64,000 nt of DNA from Christensenellaceae bacterium (GCA_031260975.1 JAISKJ010000003.1:293758-357757), one strand, 5' to 3'. Positions 23,271 to 32,753 are shown, counted from the stretch's first letter. The notes: generated by a model not told the origin, from the letters alone. A program made the numbers and translations.

Positions 23271-23313
23271 GCAGAGATATTTAGTTTTTCGCTAAAAAAC
23301 TAAATATCTTTGC
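23271..23313. terminator. Strong hairpin between dprA and topA
   Basis: GCAGAGATATTTAGTTTTT pairs with AAAAAACTAAATATCTTTGC across a CGCT loop, one of the longest continuous stems in the window. There is no extended U-run beyond the stem, so it may be a terminator, an RNase-processing site or an mRNA stabiliser. Confidence 0.6.
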
Positions 23314-23370
23314 TACCCATAACCTAAGTATCGTACATGAAATTGTGGTTGAACATAAAAGGAGAAATTA

Positions 23371-25470
23371 ATGAACTTAGTTGTCATAGAAGGACCGGGT
23401 AAAAGGGATACATTAAAAAAATATCTGGGCGAGGGTTTTGAGGTTGTGGCCACAAAAGGGCATATCAGAGATTTGCCCGAAAAGGGCTTTGGTATTGATA
23501 TTAATAATAACTTTGAGCCCAAGTATACGCTTATGCCTGACAAGACCGATATTGTTGAGCAGTTAAAGGCCAAGAAAGACAGAGCAAGTAAAGTATATAT
23601 CGCAACCGACCCTGACAGAGAGGGCGAGGCAATTGCTTGGCATGTGGGGCATATTTTGGGTATAAATGAAAGTGAACCCTGTCGTATTGAATTTAATGAA
23701 ATATCAAAAAATGCTGTTAACAAGGCACTTTTGAGCCCGCGTGCGATAAACATGGATTTGGTGCATGCACAGCAGGGAAGGCGCGTACTTGACCGTATTG
23801 TGGGATATAAGGCTTCACCTGTGCTCAACAAAAAGATACAAAAAAACCTTAGCGCCGGAAGGGTGCAGTCGGTGGCACTCAAAATTGTGGTTGACCGCGA
23901 ACGCGAGATAAAAAACTTTAAGCCCGAAGAATATTGGAACATAAACGCATTGCTCAGCAAGCTTAGCAGCCCACAGTTTAAGGCAGCCCTTGCACTTAAA
24001 GAGAGCAAAAAATATCAAAGCCACAGCGAAAAAGAAACGCTGGAGGTTGTGGATTATGCAAAAAAGCAAGATTTTATTGTCGCCGAAGTCAAAAAATCTA
24101 TCGCCCGTTCAAATGCTCCGGCGCCTTTTGTTACAAGTACGCTTCAGCAGGATGCCCTCAATAAGCTGGGTATGCCGCTGAGACGCACTACTATGGCCGC
24201 GCAGCAGCTTTATGAAGGCGTTGAGATTAAGGGCGAAGGCAAGACGGCTCTCATAACATATATAAGGACAGATTCTACCAGAGTTTCGCCCGAAGCACAG
24301 GCGATAGCGAAGGAGTTTATAATAAATAAATTTGGAAAAGATTATGTGCCAGCGTCTTTTAATGTTTTTAAAACAAAAAAGAATGCTCAGGACGCCCACG
24401 AGGCGATAAGACCGATAAATTTGTTTATTACACCCGAAATTGCCAAAAATTCGCTCAGTCCGGATAACTTCAAGCTTTATAAATTAATATACGACAGATT
24501 TCTGGCCAGCCAAATGAGCGAAGCTACTTTTGATGCTCTGTCGGTTCTAATAAACGCAGGTATTTACGGCTTTAAGGTTACAGGTAAAACTCCGTTATTT
24601 TTGGGGTATACCGCTGTTTATAAAGTGTATGAGGACAACAAAGATGACCAAGACAGCGAGCAGATTCAGCTGCCAAACCTTGTGGTAGGCGATAAGCTGA
24701 CGCTGCATGACATATTAAAGGAACAGAAGTTTACCAAGCCGCCGCCAAGATATACCGAAGCGAGTTTGGTTAAAACTATGGAAGAGAAGGGTATTGGTAG
24801 ACCTGCGACATATGCGCCCACGATTTTGGTACTTTCAAAACGAAGATACACCGAAAAAGACGGAAAATATCTGCTTCCCACCGAGCTTGGCACAACCGTG
24901 GTTGAGTTTTTGGAGAAGTATTTTGACGACATTATGGACGTAACTTTTACCGCTCAGATGGAAACGCAGCTTGATGAGGTTGAAGAGGGGGCTATTCGGT
25001 GGCAGGATTTGGTGGCAAGTTTTTATGAAGGCTTTGAAAAAGAGGTGGCAAAAGCATTGGGCGGAGACGGCATAAAAGTGCCGGTTGAAGTAAGCAGCAT
25101 ACCTTGTGAAAAGTGCGGAGCTATGTTGGTGGTTCGTATGGGCAAATACGGAAAGTTTTTGGCTTGCCCCAACTTTCCAAACTGTAAGAATGTTAAGAGC
25201 CTGACCGATGTTGGACCCAAAATCCCTGTAGCTAAGTGCCCTGACTGCGGAAAAAATATATATGCCAGAAAGAGCAAGCGCGGCACACTGTTTTATGGCT
25301 GTGAAGGATATCCTGACTGTAAGTTTGCAAGTTGGGATATTCCGATAGAAGAAAAGTGCCCTGAGTGCAAGAGCTTTCTCACTAAAAAACCTATGAAAGA
25401 AGAAACAAAAATAAAGTGTTCAAACAAAGACTGTAAGTATACCCGAAGTGACCCTCCCGAACAAAAGTAA
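23371..25470 (+). CDS. topA: DNA topoisomerase I
   Basis: 699 residues, type IA. It relaxes negative supercoils. The TOPRIM domain has LVVIEGPGKRDTLKKYLG and ATDPDREGEAIAWH. The active-site Tyr297 is in TYIRTDSTR. The C-terminal part has three Cys4 zinc fingers (CEKCG..CPNFPNC, CPDCG..CEGYPDC, CPECK..CSNKDC). The gate sequence SAGRVQSVALKIVVDREREI is typical. AAGGAG before the ATG. Usual Firmicutes order comM-dprA-topA is kept. Confidence 0.97.
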   Translation: MNLVVIEGPGKRDTLKKYLGEGFEVVATKGHIRDLPEKGFGIDINNNFEPKYTLMPDKTDIVEQLKAKKDRASKVYIATDPDREGEAIAWHVGHILGINESEPCRIEFNEISKNAVNKALLSPRAINMDLVHAQQGRRVLDRIVGYKASPVLNKKIQKNLSAGRVQSVALKIVVDREREIKNFKPEEYWNINALLSKLSSPQFKAALALKESKKYQSHSEKETLEVVDYAKKQDFIVAEVKKSIARSNAPAPFVTSTLQQDALNKLGMPLRRTTMAAQQLYEGVEIKGEGKTALITYIRTDSTRVSPEAQAIAKEFIINKFGKDYVPASFNVFKTKKNAQDAHEAIRPINLFITPEIAKNSLSPDNFKLYKLIYDRFLASQMSEATFDALSVLINAGIYGFKVTGKTPLFLGYTAVYKVYEDNKDDQDSEQIQLPNLVVGDKLTLHDILKEQKFTKPPPRYTEASLVKTMEEKGIGRPATYAPTILVLSKRRYTEKDGKYLLPTELGTTVVEFLEKYFDDIMDVTFTAQMETQLDEVEEGAIRWQDLVASFYEGFEKEVAKALGGDGIKVPVEVSSIPCEKCGAMLVVRMGKYGKFLACPNFPNCKNVKSLTDVGPKIPVAKCPDCGKNIYARKSKRGTLFYGCEGYPDCKFASWDIPIEEKCPECKSFLTKKPMKEETKIKCSNKDCKYTRSDPPEQK

Positions 25471-25479
25471 AGAATATAT

Positions 25480-25560
25480 GCGGGACATCCCGCTACACCG
25501 ATATCGGTGTGTAAGTGCGGCTATATTGCCGTAGCTGGCGGGGTTTGCCCGCAAAAGGAG
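25480..25560 (+). promoter_or_regulatory. Three GC-rich hairpins ending at the hslU SD
   Basis: GCGGGACATCCCGC (25480-25493), the perfect palindrome ACACCGATATCGGTGT (25495-25510), and GCGGG..CCCGC (25538-25552) immediately followed by AAAAGGAG. The last hairpin touches the ribosome-binding site, as at iscU, efp and the old rbgA start. Confidence 0.55.
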
Positions 25561-25566
25561 TAAGAT

Positions 25567-26904
25567 ATGGATTTAGCACCTAAAGAAGTAGTAAAAGAGC
25601 TTGATAAGTATATTATAGGCCAGGCAGTGGCTAAAAAGGCGGTGGCGATAGCTCTTAGGAACCGTTATAGACGAAGCAAGCTTGACAAGACTATGAGGGA
25701 TGAAATTACGCCCAAGAATATTATTTTAAAGGGCCCCACAGGTGTGGGAAAGACCGAAATAGCAAGGCGTCTTGCTAAGCTGGTCAGAGCTCCGTTTATT
25801 AAGGTTGAGGCCACAAAGTTTACTGAAGTGGGTTATGTGGGCAGAGATGTTGAAAGTATGATTAGAGACCTTGTAGAGGTTTCAATTCATCTTGTTAAGC
25901 ATGAAAAGATTGAGGAGGTTGCTGCTAAGGTAAAGCCGCTGGTTGAAAAACGGCTGTTTGATATTATATATCCTCTCAAAAAGGCACAGGCGTCAACCGT
26001 GGCCGCCACCAGTGAAGAAGCACTGCTGAGCGAAACGGTAAAGTCGAAGCTCGAGCTTGGAGAGTATGACAATGAGGTTATTGAGTTAGACGTAAAGGAC
26101 ACCCCCAAGGATATTGAGGTTGTTCCTGGCATGGGCGGCGGAATAAACATAGGCAATATTTTTGAGGGAATTATACCTGTTAGAAAAAAGCGCCGCAAGA
26201 TGGCCGTTAAGCAGGCAAGAGAAATTTTGACTATTGAAGAAAGCGACAAGCTTATTGACCTAGACGGCGTAAACAGTGAAGCCATAAAAAGAGCTGAGCA
26301 GGAAGGTATTATATTTATTGATGAAATTGATAAAATCGCTTCAAAGGGTGGCAGGGGTAACGGGCCCGAAGTGAGCCGTGAAGGTGTGCAGCGGGATATT
26401 CTTCCTATTGTTGAAGGCAGCACAGTAAACACAAAATATGGAATGATACGCACGGATTATATCTTGTTTATTGCAGCAGGTGCCTTTCATATAAGCAAGG
26501 TTGAGGATCTTATACCTGAGCTTCAGGGCAGGTTCCCAATTCTGGTGGAGCTTGACAGTCTTAAGGCTAAAGATTTTGAACGTATTTTGACTGAGCCTAA
26601 AAACGCTATAACAATTCAATATAGCGAACTGTTTAAGGTGGACAATATCAATCTGGTGTTTAAGAAAGAGGCGATCTCCACCATTGCTGAGTTTGCCGAA
26701 AAAGAAAACAACGACACCGAAAATCTTGGGGCAAGGCGGCTTCACACTGTTATGGAGCAACTGCTTGAGGATATTAGCTTTAATGCCGACGGCGGGCATC
26801 CTATGCTGGATGTTGTTATAGACAAGGAATATGTGCACAAAGTGCTTGAAAATGCAAGCCGTAAGAGAGACCCGAAGATGGTTGTGGGATTTAAGGGAAA
26901 GTAA
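25567..26904 (+). CDS. hslU: HslU, ATPase of the HslUV protease
   Basis: 445 residues, AAA+/Clp ATPase. Start MDLAPKEVVKELDKYIIGQ is diagnostic. Walker A GPTGVGKTE (about 56-64), pore loop GYVGRD, Walker B GIIFIDEIDKIA, and a C-terminal sensor-2 domain (ENLGARRLHTVMEQLLEDISF). The usual partner peptidase gene hslV, normally directly upstream, is not present: only 96 non-coding bases separate topA and hslU. HslU would then unfold substrates for an HslV encoded elsewhere, or act alone as a chaperone. Confidence 0.95.
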   Translation: MDLAPKEVVKELDKYIIGQAVAKKAVAIALRNRYRRSKLDKTMRDEITPKNIILKGPTGVGKTEIARRLAKLVRAPFIKVEATKFTEVGYVGRDVESMIRDLVEVSIHLVKHEKIEEVAAKVKPLVEKRLFDIIYPLKKAQASTVAATSEEALLSETVKSKLELGEYDNEVIELDVKDTPKDIEVVPGMGGGINIGNIFEGIIPVRKKRRKMAVKQAREILTIEESDKLIDLDGVNSEAIKRAEQEGIIFIDEIDKIASKGGRGNGPEVSREGVQRDILPIVEGSTVNTKYGMIRTDYILFIAAGAFHISKVEDLIPELQGRFPILVELDSLKAKDFERILTEPKNAITIQYSELFKVDNINLVFKKEAISTIAEFAEKENNDTENLGARRLHTVMEQLLEDISFNADGGHPMLDVVIDKEYVHKVLENASRKRDPKMVVGFKGK

Positions 26905-27103
26905 GTTGTTAATTGAATAATTATTATGGTTTAAATGCTGCTTACTTTGGAGTTTTGAAATTATTCGTTTCAGAAATTTTACAGCAACAGGGAGTGGAAG
27001 AAGATATAAAATTTTTGTGCACTCACAATTTCAAAACTCCAGTCGCAGCAGGTAAGAACTTTTATTATGATTTGTGAGCATTAATTTATACTCACTTAAC
27101 AAC
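26905..27103. repeat. Large imperfect palindrome between hslU and hisS
   Basis: Outer arms GTTGTTAA (26905-26912) and TTAACAAC (27096-27103). Inner arms GGAGTTTTGAAATT (26949-26962) and AATTTCAAAACTCC (27027-27040), perfect over 14 bp. GCTGC/GCAGC pairs add to the stem. A non-coding element of the same general type as those at 9.0, 15.9 and 47.2 kb. Confidence 0.65.
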
Positions 27104-27210
27104 TTACCCTTTAAAGAAGAGAAGGAAGGCGGTTTATTGAACGGTATGGGTATTATATGAGTTTTAAGCGTTTTACGATAGCTTTTACGTCTTTTGAAAG
27201 GAGGAAGAAC

Positions 27211-28461
27211 ATGATAGAAAAACCCAAAGGGACAAAATCGATGCTGCCGCAGGATAGTTTCAGGTGGCAGTTTATTGCGGATAACATACGAAAGCTCATG
27301 ACGCTGTATTGCGCCTCTGAAATACGTACGCCCACATTTGAATATACTGAATTGTTTTTGCGCGGAGTGGGTGACAGTACTGACATAGTAAACAAAGAAA
27401 TGTATACCTTTTTGGATAAGGGCGGCAGGAGTATTACGCTTAAGCCCGAGGGCACGGCAGGAGTTGTGCGTGAATTTGTTGAAAGCGGAATGTTCAACGA
27501 CCCGCAGCCCACAAAACTGTATTATATAATGCCGTCATTTCGGTATGAAAATCCTCAAGCAGGCAGGCTCAGAGAATTTCACCAATTTGGAGTGGAGTAT
27601 TTTGGAGCGAGTTCACCCAAAGCTGATTTTGAAGGCATAAGCGTAGCTATAGATTTTTTGAAGGCTTTAAAGTTTAGGGACTTTAAGCTGCATCTTAATT
27701 CAATCGGGTGCCCAGAGTGCCGGAAAAAATATAACGAAGTGCTCACCAATTTTTTGGGAAGTAAGCTAAAAGTTATGTGTCCTGATTGCAATCGCAGATT
27801 TAAGACAAATCCGTTGCGTATTTTGGACTGTAAAAACGAGGACTGTAAAAAAATATTGAAGTGCGTACCTAAAGTTACTGATTTTTTGTGTGACGAATGT
27901 AAGATACACTTTACTCAGGTGCAAAAGCTTTTAAAAGACGCCAAAATTGATTTTATTGTGGACGGCGACCTTGTGAGAGGTCTTGATTACTATACCAAAA
28001 CGGTATTTGAAATTATGACAGATATTAAAGGCGTGGGAACAATTACACTTGTCGGAGGCGGAAGGTATGACAATCTGGTTGAAAGCCTTGACGGACCTAA
28101 AACCCCTGCTTTTGGATTTGGCTGCGGTATTGAAAGACTGCTGTTTGCCCTTGAAAAGTCGGAGATAGAAATTTGTGAGCCCCAAAAGACTTTGGTATAC
28201 ATAACAAAGGCCACCGAGCTTAATACTAATCTTGATATTGAAATTGCAGTTAAACTTCGCGAAAAGGGTATTAGCTGTGAGGTTGACTTGTGTGACCGAA
28301 GCTTTAAGGCACAGTTTAAGTATGCTAATAAGCTGGGTGTGAAATATAATATTATAATAGGCGAAAAAGAGCTTGCCGGCGGAAAGATTACATTGAAAGA
28401 TATGACTAGCGGTCAGGAACAGCAGGTGGAAGCAGACAAAGTTGCCGATTTGATAAAATAG
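27211..28461 (+). CDS. hisS: Histidyl-tRNA synthetase
   Basis: 416 residues, class II. Motif 2 FRYENPQAGRLREFHQFGVEYFG and motif 3 GFGCGIERLLFAL, with the His-specific LVRGLDYYTKTVFEI and GGGRYDNL. The insertion domain carries four CxxC-type pairs (CPEC, CPDC, CKNEDC, CDEC), a probable zinc-binding module seen in clostridial HisRS. The C-terminal anticodon-binding domain starts near residue 325. The ATG at 27211 follows AAAGGAGG; the open frame upstream to 27157 is ignored. Confidence 0.96.
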   Translation: MIEKPKGTKSMLPQDSFRWQFIADNIRKLMTLYCASEIRTPTFEYTELFLRGVGDSTDIVNKEMYTFLDKGGRSITLKPEGTAGVVREFVESGMFNDPQPTKLYYIMPSFRYENPQAGRLREFHQFGVEYFGASSPKADFEGISVAIDFLKALKFRDFKLHLNSIGCPECRKKYNEVLTNFLGSKLKVMCPDCNRRFKTNPLRILDCKNEDCKKILKCVPKVTDFLCDECKIHFTQVQKLLKDAKIDFIVDGDLVRGLDYYTKTVFEIMTDIKGVGTITLVGGGRYDNLVESLDGPKTPAFGFGCGIERLLFALEKSEIEICEPQKTLVYITKATELNTNLDIEIAVKLREKGISCEVDLCDRSFKAQFKYANKLGVKYNIIIGEKELAGGKITLKDMTSGQEQQVEADKVADLIK

Positions 28462-28568
28462 TGTTAATTACATGTCGAAAAATGACAAAAATAGTCCGTT
28501 TGGGGTTGATTTTTGAAGAAGTTTATGGTATAGTAAAAATGTAACATTAAAAATTAAGGAGTGGTTAT

Positions 28569-28898
28569 ATGATTGAAATTGAACACGCAAATGAAAGTAA
28601 TTTTGAAAAGGTGATAAAATCTAAATCGGTTGTGATGATTGACTTTTTTGCAACATGGTGCGGACCATGTAAAATGCTGAGCCCAATTCTGGAGCAGATT
28701 GCAAATGAAAATGAAGTGGATATTGGTATTGCAAAGCTTGACATTGACGAGTCACTTGAAATTGCCAAGCAGTTTGGAGTTATGAGTGTTCCGACCATGA
28801 TAATCTTTAAGGATGGCGACGAGATAGAGCGCCTTGTGGGGCTAAAACAAAAAGCCCAGATAATTGAGACTCTGAAAAACTATATCGGAGAAGAATAA
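28569..28898 (+). CDS. trxA: Thioredoxin
   Basis: 109 residues, single thioredoxin fold with the active site WCGPCK (Cys31, Cys34) and the cis-proline loop SVPTMI. It reduces protein disulfides in the cytoplasm with electrons from thioredoxin reductase. AAGGAG precedes the ATG. Monocistronic, ended by a strong terminator. Confidence 0.96.
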   Translation: MIEIEHANESNFEKVIKSKSVVMIDFFATWCGPCKMLSPILEQIANENEVDIGIAKLDIDESLEIAKQFGVMSVPTMIIFKDGDEIERLVGLKQKAQIIETLKNYIGEE

Positions 28899-28925
28899 AA
28901 AAAACGGCAGTTGCCGTTTTTTTTT
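28897..28925 (+). terminator. Terminator after trxA
   Basis: AAAAAAACGGCA-GT-TGCCGTTTTTTTTT: a perfect stem with a long U-run overlapping the trxA stop codon. Confidence 0.9.
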
Positions 28926-29018
28926 GTGTCCATTTGAAAAAAAGGTTTGTCTTGACTTTATGACAATGTATGCTATAATATTTATATAAATATTAAATAG
29001 AGTTGGTTGTTAAAATTA

Positions 29019-29047
29019 TTGACAAACGCGCGGGAATGTGTTAGGAT
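29019..29047 (+). promoter_or_regulatory. Promoter of the iscR-iscS-iscU operon
   Basis: TTGACA (29019-29024), 17 nt, TAGGAT (29042-29047). The sequence downstream (ATATAGCAAGTCAGACTAAAATGG) could hold the regulator's own operator, but no clear dyad was found. Confidence 0.6.
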
Positions 29048-29080
29048 ATAGCAAGTCAGACTAAAATGGTAGGAGTTGTT

Positions 29081-29560
29081 ATGAAGTTTTCTGCAAAAGC
29101 GTTATATGGATTGAGAGCATCGTTTGTGCTGGGGCAAAACTTTGGTAAAGTTGCGCTTTCGGTCAGCAGGCTTTCGGCTCTTGCAGGGGTCAGTCCGGCA
29201 TACTTAGAAAAGATTATGCACACCCTAAAAAAGGACGGTATAGTTACTTCACAGATGGGCTCAAGCGGGGGATATGTGCTAAGCCGTCCGCCGCCGCAGA
29301 TTTCGATAGGGGAGATTTTGACAAGCCTTGAAGGAGATTTATTCTTAAGCTCATGCGTAGCAAATGACTGTAAATCTAAGAACTGTCCCAACAAAAATAT
29401 TTTTGAAATCATCTATTTTAGCATAAACGATGTGCTTAGCCGCCTGACACTGCAGCAGATGATGGATGAGTATATTAACGGTAATAAAAACCAAAAATCA
29501 CCGACGGAGGTTTCTTCGCGGGCAACGGGAAGAATTCCCATAAAGGAGAAAAAATTATGA
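29081..29560 (+). CDS. iscR: Rrf2-family Fe-S regulator (IscR-like)
   Basis: 159 residues. The winged helix-turn-helix MKFSAKALYGLRASFVL..LSALAGVSPAYLEKIMHTLKKDGIV is typical of Rrf2. Three cysteines, Cys92, Cys97 and Cys102, lie where IscR binds its [2Fe-2S] cluster. It probably senses iron-sulphur status and represses the operon. TAGGAG precedes the ATG. The stop codon overlaps iscS (ATGA). Confidence 0.9.
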   Translation: MKFSAKALYGLRASFVLGQNFGKVALSVSRLSALAGVSPAYLEKIMHTLKKDGIVTSQMGSSGGYVLSRPPPQISIGEILTSLEGDLFLSSCVANDCKSKNCPNKNIFEIIYFSINDVLSRLTLQQMMDEYINGNKNQKSPTEVSSRATGRIPIKEKKL

Positions 29561-30726
29561 GAAAAATTTATCTGGATAATTCGGCAACAACCTATGTTTC
29601 AAATGAGGTGCTCACTGAGATGTTGCCTGTTTTTAACACAGTATACGGCAACCCCAACAGTCTTCACGGTTTTGGACGCGAGGCTCTGGCTCTTCTTGAT
29701 GCTGCCCGCGACAAGGTTGCAGCAGCCATTGGGGCAAGCAGGGGTGAGATATATTTTACCAGCGGCGGAACGGAAGCCAACAACTGGGCAATCAGAGGGC
29801 TGGCTATTGCTAACAGCGCAAAGGGCAATCATATTATTACCTCAAAAATTGAGCACCACAGTGTGCTTGAAGCCTGCAAGGCTCTTGAAAAAATTGGATT
29901 TAAGGTTACTTATCTTGATGTAGATAAATATGGTCTTGTAAGTATACCTGACTTGCTGCATTATATAAACGATAAAACTGTTTTGGTCAGCATAATGGCT
30001 GCCAACAACGAGATAGGAACTGTTCAGAACCTTCAGACCATTGCCAAAATTGCGCACGAAAAGGGAGTGGTTTTCCACACTGATGCGGTTCAGGCGATAG
30101 GCGCTGTAAACATTGACGTGGGAGCTATGAATCTGGACGCTTTAAGCTTGAGTGCTCACAAGATTTATGGGCCAAAGGGCATAGGCGTGCTGTATGTGAA
30201 AAAAGGCATAAAAATTGAACCGATAATCTATGGCGGAAGTCAGGAAAAGGGTAAGCGCGGCGGCACAAGCAATGTGGCAGGTGCGGTAGGACTTGGAAAG
30301 GCTATCGAAATCGCTGTGCGCGATCTGTCGGTAAACAGCCAAAAGCTCAAGGCTATGCGTGAATATTTTGTAAAGAAAGTCAGCGAGCAGATAGAGGACA
30401 TTTCAATCAATGGTCACCCCGCTCAGAGACTTCCGGGTGTTGTTAATATATCCTTTCACTTTATTGAAGGCGAAAGCTTGATGCTTCTTTTGGATATGGA
30501 CGGAATCGCTGTGTCAACAGGCTCTGCATGCTCATCGGGCAGCCTTGAGCCCTCGCATGTTCTTGTTGCAATCGGCACACCGCCTGAATATGCTCAGGGG
30601 TCAATAAGGTTTTCATTCGGAAAGTCTACCACTCGCGAGGAAGTGGACTATGTGGTTGAGAGTCTTAAGAAAAACGTGAAAAAGTTGCGTGAGATGTCGC
30701 CGCTTAACCGCAAGTCACCCAAATAA
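29557..30726 (+). CDS. iscS: Cysteine desulfurase (IscS/NifS type)
   Basis: 389 residues, PLP-dependent. It takes sulphur from cysteine for Fe-S cluster and thiolation pathways. The PLP lysine lies in SAHKIYGPKG, the substrate-binding loop is GGSQEKGKRGGTSN, and the catalytic persulfide Cys is in STGSACSSGS. N-terminus MRKIYLDNSATTYV is diagnostic. The start overlaps iscR by 4 nt; iscU follows. Confidence 0.96.
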   Translation: MRKIYLDNSATTYVSNEVLTEMLPVFNTVYGNPNSLHGFGREALALLDAARDKVAAAIGASRGEIYFTSGGTEANNWAIRGLAIANSAKGNHIITSKIEHHSVLEACKALEKIGFKVTYLDVDKYGLVSIPDLLHYINDKTVLVSIMAANNEIGTVQNLQTIAKIAHEKGVVFHTDAVQAIGAVNIDVGAMNLDALSLSAHKIYGPKGIGVLYVKKGIKIEPIIYGGSQEKGKRGGTSNVAGAVGLGKAIEIAVRDLSVNSQKLKAMREYFVKKVSEQIEDISINGHPAQRLPGVVNISFHFIEGESLMLLLDMDGIAVSTGSACSSGSLEPSHVLVAIGTPPEYAQGSIRFSFGKSTTREEVDYVVESLKKNVKKLREMSPLNRKSPK

Positions 30727-30784
30727 ATTCATAGCTTATGAGTTTATTTATAAATTTAAAACAGATTTTAAAATTTAACAGCCC

Positions 30785-30807
30785 GCGGGGGCGTCCCCGC
30801 AAGGAGG
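30785..30807 (+). promoter_or_regulatory. Hairpin directly before the iscU SD
   Basis: GCGGGG-GCGT-CCCCGC (30785-30800) is followed at once by AAGGAGG. It shares CCCCGCAAGGAGGA with the old rbgA leader at 11072-11085, and AACAGCCCGCGG with a sequence at 32967-32978. It could tune iscU translation relative to iscS. Confidence 0.55.
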
Positions 30808-30816
30808 AGAAAAGTT

Positions 30817-31212
30817 ATGTATACCGAAAAATTGATGAAGAGATTTATGGCGCCTCAGAATGTTGGCCAGATAAAGGGAGCTAGCGGCATCGGCAAGGTT
30901 GGGAACCCTGTTTGCGGTGACATTATGAAAGTATATCTTAAAATTGAAAACAATATTGTAACCGACGCCAAAATGAAAACCTTTGGATGCGCAGCTGCCA
31001 TTGTTTCGGCTGATATTGCGATGGACCTCATAAAAGGCAAAACTGTTGAAGAGGCCGGTAAGGTCACCAATCAGGATGTTTTGAACGTTGTGGGCGAGGT
31101 GCCGTCTCAGAAAATCCATTGTTCAATTTTGGCTAAAGAAGCTATTGAAGAGGCAATAAAGGACTATAAAAAGAAGCTTGAAAAAGAAGCTATGCTCAAA
31201 GCCAAGAAATAA
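30817..31212 (+). CDS. iscU: Fe-S cluster scaffold protein IscU/NifU
   Basis: 131 residues, NifU_N domain. It assembles [2Fe-2S]/[4Fe-4S] clusters on three conserved cysteines, visible as Cys33 (NPVCGD), Cys58 (FGCAAAIVSAD) and Cys102 (KIHCSILA). It lacks the C-terminal thioredoxin-like NifU domain. The C-terminus is a lysine-rich helix (KDYKKKLEKEAMLKAKK). Last gene of the isc operon; mnmA, the frequent next gene, is not here. Confidence 0.95.
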   Translation: MYTEKLMKRFMAPQNVGQIKGASGIGKVGNPVCGDIMKVYLKIENNIVTDAKMKTFGCAAAIVSADIAMDLIKGKTVEEAGKVTNQDVLNVVGEVPSQKIHCSILAKEAIEEAIKDYKKKLEKEAMLKAKK

Positions 31213-31226
31213 TAATTTCAGCTTAG

Positions 31227-31260
31227 AAAAACCACTCAGAATTTACTGAGTGGTTTTTTT
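31227..31260. terminator. Bidirectional terminator between iscU and tsf
   Basis: AAAACCACTCAG-AATTTA-CTGAGTGGTTTTTTT, with U-runs both ways between convergent operons. Confidence 0.9.
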
Positions 31261-31269
31261 GTTTTTAAA

Positions 31270-31962
31270 TTATTTTTTTGCCGGAGTTTTAGCTGTTGAT
31301 GGCTTTTTATCTTCGGTTTTTGCCATTTGTTTTTCGACTTCTTCGGCAAAGTTGTCTTCGCGCTTAGCAAGTCCTTCGCCCATTTCGTAACGCACAAATC
31401 TTCGCACGGATATTTTTTCACCAATCTTGAGAGTGGCTTCAGTCAAAATATCTTTGATTGTTTTTGACGGGTCTCTAATAAAGGCTTGTTCAAGCAGACA
31501 TACGTCCTGATAATATTTTTTGATTTTGCCTTCCAGCATTTTTTCGATTATAGCAGCAGGCTTCTTTTCGTTGGCAGCCTGAACTTTAAAAATTTCTTTT
31601 TCTTTTTGAATGTTTTCGGCCGGAACTTCTTCGGGGCTCACAAACAGGGGATTGGCTGCCGCAATCTGCATGGTAATGTCTTTAGCCAGCTGCCCAAAGG
31701 CATCACTTCCGGCAGCAAAATCGGTTTCACAGTTGATTTCTGCAAGTACACCAATCTTTCCGCCCATGTGGATGTATGACACAACCTTTCCTTCAGCAGC
31801 AATTCTGCCTGATTTTTTAGCTACAGCGGCAAGACCTTTTTCGCGCAGTTCCTTGATTGCCTTTTCTTTGTCACCGTTTGCTTTTTCAAGCGCGTTTCTG
31901 CAATCCAGCATACCGGCGCCTGTTATTTCTCTCAGTTCTTTGATATCACTAGCGCTTACCAT
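31270..31962 (-). CDS. tsf: Elongation factor Ts
   Basis: 230 residues. Nucleotide-exchange factor for EF-Tu. The N-terminal UBA-like domain (VSASDIKELREITGAGMLDCRNALEKANGDKEKAIKELREKG) and the core (INCETDFAAGSDAF) are unmistakable. The C-terminus SVRRFVRYEMGEGLAKREDNFAEEV is followed by a Lys/Ala/Pro tail. Somewhat shorter than the usual Bacillus protein. It starts 2 nt after rpsB. Confidence 0.96.
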   Translation of the reverse strand: MVSASDIKELREITGAGMLDCRNALEKANGDKEKAIKELREKGLAAVAKKSGRIAAEGKVVSYIHMGGKIGVLAEINCETDFAAGSDAFGQLAKDITMQIAAANPLFVSPEEVPAENIQKEKEIFKVQAANEKKPAAIIEKMLEGKIKKYYQDVCLLEQAFIRDPSKTIKDILTEATLKIGEKISVRRFVRYEMGEGLAKREDNFAEEVEKQMAKTEDKKPSTAKTPAKK

Positions 31963-31964
31963 AA

Positions 31965-32753
31965 TTATTCTCCTTGCTTTTCAGTTTTTTCTTTTTTGTC
32001 TATAATTTTGCCTTCTACCACTTCTTCCATTTTTACTTCGTCATCGTGGCTTTCAACATTACGCAACTGTACGCCTTCTTTTGCTTCAATAACGGCATCG
32101 GCCATAGCGCTGACAATTAGCTTAATTGACCTGATTGCGTCGTCGTTGGCAGGAATTACCAGGTCTACATCATCGGGGTCGCAGTTGGTGTCAACAATGC
32201 CCACAACGGGTATTTTCAGTCTGCGCGCTTCTTTAACTGCAATGTGCTCCTTTTTAGGGTCGATTATAAACAGTGCTCCCGGAAGCTCGGTCATGTCCTT
32301 TATTCCGCCCAGGTTTTTGTTGAGGTAATCACGCTCGCCCTTGAGTTTTATTACTTCTTTTTTGGGCAGGAGTTCGAATTCGCCGACCTTTTCCATTTGA
32401 TTAAGTTTAGATAGTCTGTCTACGCGTGAGCGGATAGTTTTGAAGTTGGTAAGCGTTCCGCCCAGCCATCGGCTGTTGATATAATACATTCCGCAGCGTG
32501 TTGCGTCTTGTTGGGCGGCTTCCTGAGCCTGCTTTTTTGTTCCCACAAACAAAATTGATTTTCCGCTTGCAGCAACGTCCCTTATAAAGTAATAAGCCTT
32601 GTCAATGAGATTTGAAGTGTCCTCCAGATTGATAATGTGAATATCACTTCTGACTGTGAAGATATACTTCTTCATTTTTGGGTTCCACTTGCGGGCTTGA
32701 TGACCGAAGTGAACACCTGCTTCGAGTAGTTGTTTCATCGAAATTACTGACAT
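31965..32753 (-). CDS. rpsB: Ribosomal protein uS2
   Basis: 262 residues. Diagnostic N-terminus [19 protein letters not shown] with [12 protein letters not shown], and [49 protein letters not shown] precedes the ATG at 32753; the frame extends 10 codons further but without an SD. Cotranscribed with tsf. The acidic C-terminal tail ([18 protein letters not shown]) is a little long. Confidence 0.96.
   Translation of the reverse strand: MSVISMKQLLEAGVHFGHQARKWNPKMKKYIFTVRSDIHIINLEDTSNLIDKAYYFIRDVAASGKSILFVGTKKQAQEAAQQDATRCGMYYINSRWLGGTLTNFKTIRSRVDRLSKLNQMEKVGEFELLPKKEVIKLKGERDYLNKNLGGIKDMTELPGALFIIDPKKEHIAVKEARRLKIPVVGIVDTNCDPDDVDLVIPANDDAIRSIKLIVSAMADAVIEAKEGVQLRNVESHDDEVKMEEVVEGKIIDKKEKTEKQGE

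Noticed and set aside
25471-25566. A degraded hslV before hslU
   Set aside because: The 96-base gap contains only hairpins and the SD; no HslV-like TTI start or fragment can be read in any frame.
27721-27930. A foreign zinc-finger insertion in hisS
   Set aside because: The paired cysteines are a known feature of clostridial HisRS insertion domains and the frame is continuous.
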